64,000 nt of DNA, taken from positions 124,001 through 188,000 of the forward strand of contig JANVAS020000222.1 in assembly GCA_027563935.2 (NCBI GenBank). Direction: 5' to 3'. This stretch comes from Costus lasius. Its lineage: Eukaryota; Streptophyta; Magnoliopsida; Zingiberales; Costaceae. Below the pieces are notes generated by a model, which did no database searches, had not been told where the DNA came from, and saw nothing but the letters and a program-made list of their open reading frames with translations. How positions within the stretch are numbered: position 1 is the first letter of the stretch; each line of letters begins with the position of its first letter. Both the position numbers and the translations under genes were made by a program. This document shows, in pieces, positions 60,199 through 64,000 of this stretch.

Positions 60199-61404
60199 CT
60201 ATGCCAACTCACTTTCGGGAAGCCAAGCCTCCTCACCCGACGTAAACTTAACATGATAAAATACTTGTACGTCGTCCGGGGTGAGTCGGGTCTGATCCTC
60301 AAGTATGCTCTGTGGCTCGAGCCTGTCAGTCAACTCCTCGATGAGCACCGGCTCCTCGTAGCATGTGAGATCCTCCACGTTGACAGTGGTGGGGATCCCC
60401 AAGTCCGGTGGAAGATCCAAGACGTAGGCGTTATCGTTGATCCTTTCCACAATGGTGAAGGGCCCGAGTCCCTTTGCGTCCAACTTGCGGCCAGATCCAT
60501 GGATGCGCTCCTCCCTGACCCGCAGTATAACCTGTTCACCTACAGAAAATTTCCTTTCTCGGCGTTTCTTGTTAGCACCCTTGCGATAGGAATAAACTGC
60601 ATCAAGCATTTGGCAATGTATTTTGTGATGCAAGTGGGACATGTGAGTAGCAAAATCTTTAGCAGACATAGAAATATGAGAGTGCCTAGGTAAAGGAAAT
60701 AAATCAACAGGTTTTCTAGGCTGGTACCCTAAATTGGCTTGAAAAGGGGACAATCCTGTGGTTTTGTTGACAACACTATTGTAGGAGAACTCGGCAATGG
60801 GTAATAGCTTATCCCATGTGCCTAGGTGCTCTCCTACCAAACTCCTCAAAATGATCCCAAGTGATCGATTGACCACTTCGGTCTGCCCATCCGTCTGAGG
60901 ATGATAGGCCGTGGAGAATTTGAGTTTGGTTCCCAACATAGCCCACAGGGTTTTCCAGAAATGTCCCACAAACCTGGAATCCCTATCAGAAACTATAGTC
61001 AGAGGGGTACCTCTATGTTTAACAACCTCTTTAAAGAATAACCTAGCTACATGGGATGCATCTGTAGTTTTGTAGCAAGGTATAAAGTGTGCCATCTTGG
61101 TAAACCTATCCACTATAACAAAAATGGAGTCATGTTTGGAGGGAGTCCTTGGTAAACCTAAGATGAAATCCATGCTAAGGTCCTGCCAAGGTGCTTGAGG
61201 AATGGGTAGGGGTGTGTACAGACCAAAGTTATGTTTCTGGGTTTTTCTTGTCTGACAGGTCCTACAATGTTTGACAATCTTAGCTACATCCCTATAGAGG
61301 TTCGGCCAGAAGAACCGTTCCTCCACTAAGGCTTGAGTCTTGTCCCGGCCATGGTGCCCGGCAGACCCTCCTCCATGGATCTCCCAAACAAGGAAGTCTC
61401 GGAT
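60199..61404 (-). pseudogene. Gypsy F integrase, separated from RNase H by a stop
   Basis: The 375-aa main frame (60199-61326) shows the zinc pair (HCRTCQ) and the catalytic core with D53 (SMDFI), D114 (IVSDRDSRF) and E150 (TDGQTE), spacing 35. A GPF module follows (GLGPFTIVERINDNAYVLDLP), then a short tail (VKFTSGEEAWLPESEL) where chromoviruses have a chromodomain or CR motif. The frame is open upstream to a TGA at 61405-61407 that splits it from RNase H. The integrase itself looks undamaged. It would insert F cDNA, with target choice possibly influenced by the tail. Confidence 0.9.
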
Positions 61405-61935
61405 TCAGGTCTTGGGAACGCACAGCTTTGGCCCAAGAAACAAAAACTCATCCCTTAGGGTATAGAGGGGATGACTCAAGGGGTCTATGCTAAGCTCAGA
61501 ATATATGCTTGAAAAATCAGGACATTCTAAATATTCATGCTTCATGCGATCAAATCCAACTACTTCAACAGATAATTTTTGCACAAGTAAAGTTACTCTA
61601 CTTAAAGCGTCAGCAACTTTATTTTCAATCCCAGACTTATGTTTCAAAACAAAGGTGTACTGTTGAAGGTATTCTACCCATTTAGCATGCCTAGCATTTA
61701 ATTTCTTCTGAGCACTTAAAAAAGATAGAGCCTGGTGGTCACTATTCAGGATAAATTCATTATGTATTAGATAGTGTCTCCAGTGCCTTAAAGATTGAAC
61801 TACAGCATAGAACTCCTTATCATAGGTAGTATATCTTTGTTTAGCCTCATTTAATTTCTCGCTAAAGTAGGCTATGGGGTGACCTTCCTGACTAAGGGTA
61901 CCTCCTATTCCTACTCCTGAGGCATCACAGTCCAC
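61405..61935 (-). pseudogene. Gypsy F RNase H
   Basis: This 176-codon frame begins DCDASGVGIGG and includes EKLNEAKQRYTTYDKEF and NSDHQALSFL, the usual D, E, D residues of gypsy RNase H, then the linker HKSGIENKVADALSR. It is out of frame with RT by one base and ends at TGA 61405-61407 after LCVPKT, where relatives read on into integrase. Confidence 0.88.
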
Positions 61936-62996
61936 TATGAAAACTTTAGAAAAGTCAGGTAATTTAGGACTGGGGCAGTGGCCATTCTAGCTTTAAGCTC
62001 CTCAAAAACTCTACTAGCAGACTTGGGCCAACTAAACTCACCTAGTTTCATACAATTGGTTATAGGGGCTACTATGGTGCTAAAGTTTCTAATGAATCTC
62101 CTATAGAAGGCAGCTAGACCATGGAAGCTCCTAATCTCAGTCAAAGTTTTGGGTTCAGGCCAGTCTAAGATGGCTTGGATTTTGCTAGGGTTAGCTTGAA
62201 GTCCTTGGTCAGATACTATGAATCCTAAGAAGACAACCCTAGGAGAGAGAAAAGAACACTTTTTCAGGTTAAGATATAACTTTTCTTCCTGAAGTAAGTC
62301 TAGGGTTTTCCTAAGGTGTTCCATGTGTTCTTCTTGGGTCTTGCTATAAATTAGGATGTCATCGAAGTAAACTACTAAGAATCTTCCTATATAAGGCTTC
62401 AAGACTTGGTTCATCAATCTCATAAAGGTTGAGGGAGCATTAGAGAGACCAAAGGGCATGACTAGCCATTCATACAAACCATCCTTAGTCTTAAAAGCTG
62501 TCTTCCACTCATCCCCAAGTCTTATCCTAACTTGGTGGTATCCACTTCTAAGGTCTACTTTGCTAAACCAGTTAGAACCTACCAACATGTCAAGCATGTC
62601 GTCTAATCTTGGGATGGAAAATCTATATTTGATGGTTATCCTGTTCATTGCCCTACAGTCTATACACATGCGCCAGCTTCCATCCTTCTTTGGGGTAAGA
62701 AGGGCGGGGACTGCACATGGGCTAAGGCTTTCCCTAATGAAACCTTTGTCTAAAAGTTCATCTACTTGTCTCTTGAGCTCTTGATGCTCAGTGGGGTTCA
62801 TCCTATAGTGGGGCAAATGTGGGAGAGTAGAACCCGGGACAAGGTCTATGGCATGTTGGATTTCTCTAAGGGGAAGTAATCCATTGGGAAGTTCATCTCT
62901 AGTGAGCTCAGAGTACCCTGAGAGTAGGGTCTCAACTTCTAGGGGTATGGGTGACTCCTCATCTAAGTTGGTCTCCTTAATGACTAGGGAGTACAC
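61935..62996 (-). pseudogene. Gypsy F reverse transcriptase, ending in a frameshift
   Basis: This contains the RT signatures [49 protein letters not shown] and the catalytic YFDD (residues 210-213 of this frame). After ATAPVLNYL the frame is shifted by a single-base loss near 61965 and stops, so RNase H lies in another frame. The frame start at 62996 is not an ATG (GTG), as expected for an internal segment of a polyprotein. Confidence 0.9.
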
Positions 62997-63285
62997 TTGC
63001 TTGGACTCTGAGCAGTCTTAGGTAAAGGCATGGGACCTTATGAGTTGGATGGTAGGTTTGGGTTCCTTAGGTTCTTCTATCCTACCCTTATTGGTGGAAG
63101 CCTTAAGTTCCTTAGGCATGGAGGGCTTCAGTTTGATCTTTCTGCCCATCATGGCTAAAAACATAAGTGTTAGTCCGACCGTAGTGGATAACATCCATGT
63201 CAAATAACCATGGGCGACCGAGTAAGACTTGGGCGACATCCATGGTTATGACATCACACCAAATCTTGCCTTGGTAGATGGCAAA
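62997..63285 (-). pseudogene. Gypsy F protease-RT spacer, frameshifted
   Basis: The minus strand encodes DVAQVLLGRPWLFDMDVIHYG, the typical C-terminal protease motif of plant gypsy elements, in one frame. It then continues in another (GRKIKLKPSMPKELKAST) after a one-base shift near 63155. Upstream it is separated from the protease active site by TAG at 63286-63288. Confidence 0.78.
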
Positions 63286-64000
63286 CTAAAGGGGCACTAA
63301 GCACCTATGGGTGACTGGGACACTAGACTGATTGACCCAGGATATACTATAGGGATTAGGGTGCGGTTCTGCCTTAAGGTTGAATTTTACTAAGGCTGTG
63401 TGAGAGACCGCGTTTAGACTACTTCCCCCATCTATCACTACTTTGCACATGTTACCATTGCATTTCGTGTAGGTGTGGAAAATACTGGTCCTACGCCAGT
63501 CCTCAGTTGGGGTAGGTTTGATCAGGGTGCACCTAACCACTCCTAAGGTGTCTTGGGTTTGCTCTTCACCACTATCATAGATTAAATCTTCACAAATCAT
63601 ACATCCAGAGTCAGGGTTATGGGTTTCTTCATGATTTTCCTCATAAGTTTCCTCGTGTTTCTCTTCACCTAAGTATAGGACTCTTTTTGGGCAGTCTTTC
63701 ATATAGTGTCCTACTTGGTGGCAAGCATGGCAAGTGACTATAGGTTCTTGGACAGTCCTAGGTCTGGAGGGTGTTGATGTTGGGGTTTTAGGTTGGGAGC
63801 TTGAGGTGTTTGATGTGGGTGCCTTAGGATAAGTTTTAGGGGAACTAAACTCTCTCCTAAAAGCTCTCTTTAGGTTTTCCTCTACTTCTAAGGCTCTTTG
63901 GTAGGCGATCTCTCTAGACTCTATTTGGAAATAGGTCATTCCTCTCTTGATCTCGGGTCTAAGTCCATTCTTATACCTGCTAAGGGAGACATGGGATTCT
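63286..64000 (-). pseudogene. Gypsy F Gag C-terminus and protease (cut by window edge)
   Basis: The frame is open from the right window edge. It contains the end of Gag (RYKNGLRPEIKRG), a Ser/Thr/Pro-rich linker, a CCHC knuckle (CHACHQVGHYMKDC, residues 70-83 counted from 63939), an acidic stretch with repeated Glu/His, and the protease site VVIDGGSSLNAVS with Asp 170. DGGS is the common plant variant of DTG/DSG. It ends at TAG 63286-63288 after RCLVPL. The Gag start is outside the window. Confidence 0.85.

Larger units (their letters stand above)
20442..64000 (-). mobile_element. Ty3/gypsy chromovirus-like element F (3' part, nested)
   Basis: This is the outermost element of the right-hand nest. 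Its 3' LTR is split into 20442-20850 and 58916-60127 (1621 bp joined). Pol and Gag follow at 60199-64000; the 5' end is outside the window. The LTR ends TGATG...CATCA and the integrase phrase INDNAYVLDLP resemble CRM-type centromeric chromoviruses (inferred from memory of the family). Several stops and frameshifts make it inactive. Confidence 0.85.

Overview
The window is repeat-rich DNA from a flowering plant. I found no host gene, rRNA or tRNA gene, and no bacterial feature. Apart from about 208 bp (20234-20441), every base can be assigned to an LTR retrotransposon: Ty1/copia elements of one roughly 9.1-kb family, and two Ty3/gypsy elements. All primer-binding sites seen match the 3' end of plant initiator-methionine tRNA (TGGTATCAGAGC or one-base variants). 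The species cannot be named from this sequence. The heavy nesting suggests gene-poor, possibly pericentromeric, chromatin.

Layout. (1) 1-11998 is a minus-strand copia array in which consecutive units share LTRs (internal - LTR 2901-4568 - internal - LTR 10331-11998, period 7430 bp). It carries an intact 1294-aa Gag-Pol at 4589-8473. (2) The array sits in the 3' LTR of a decayed minus-strand gypsy element, here called E (11999-20233). E's 5' LTR also holds a solo copia LTR (17277-18955, TSD TCTAG). (3) 20234-20441 is an AT-rich spacer. (4) From 20442 to the window end lies a minus-strand chromovirus-like gypsy element, F, whose LTR ends are TGATG...CATCA. Its 3' LTR (20442-20850 plus 58916-60127) is split by a solo LTR of its own family (20851-58910, TSD CATTT). 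That solo LTR is split by copia B (21671-58113, TSD GGCAA). B is split by three further copia elements: D (26602-35686, plus, TSD TCTTG), C (38624-47766, minus, TSD CATGC) and G (47815-56935, plus, TSD GAACC). F's integrase, RNase H, RT, protease and Gag, all damaged, occupy 60199-64000.

The nesting checks arithmetically. With C, G and one TSD copy of each removed, B's 5' LTR is 462+43+1173 = 1678 bp, equal to its 3' LTR. B as a whole then becomes 9079 bp, like its relatives.

How the parts work together. Each complete copia unit has LTR promoters, a tRNA primer site, a leader of about 1.8 kb, a single gag-pol frame (Gag with CCHC knuckle, protease, DD35E integrase, YVDD reverse transcriptase, RNase H), a polypurine tract and a second LTR. 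The array unit and G are intact and very young. C is one nonsense codon from intact. D and B carry several lesions.

The most unusual signal is structural. The copia leader carries three serial hairpins with the same CTGCG-N loop, plus a pair of related palindromes, in all six leaders. The unrelated gypsy E LTR carries a cluster of short hairpins whose loops, in the element's sense, also centre on CTGCGT.
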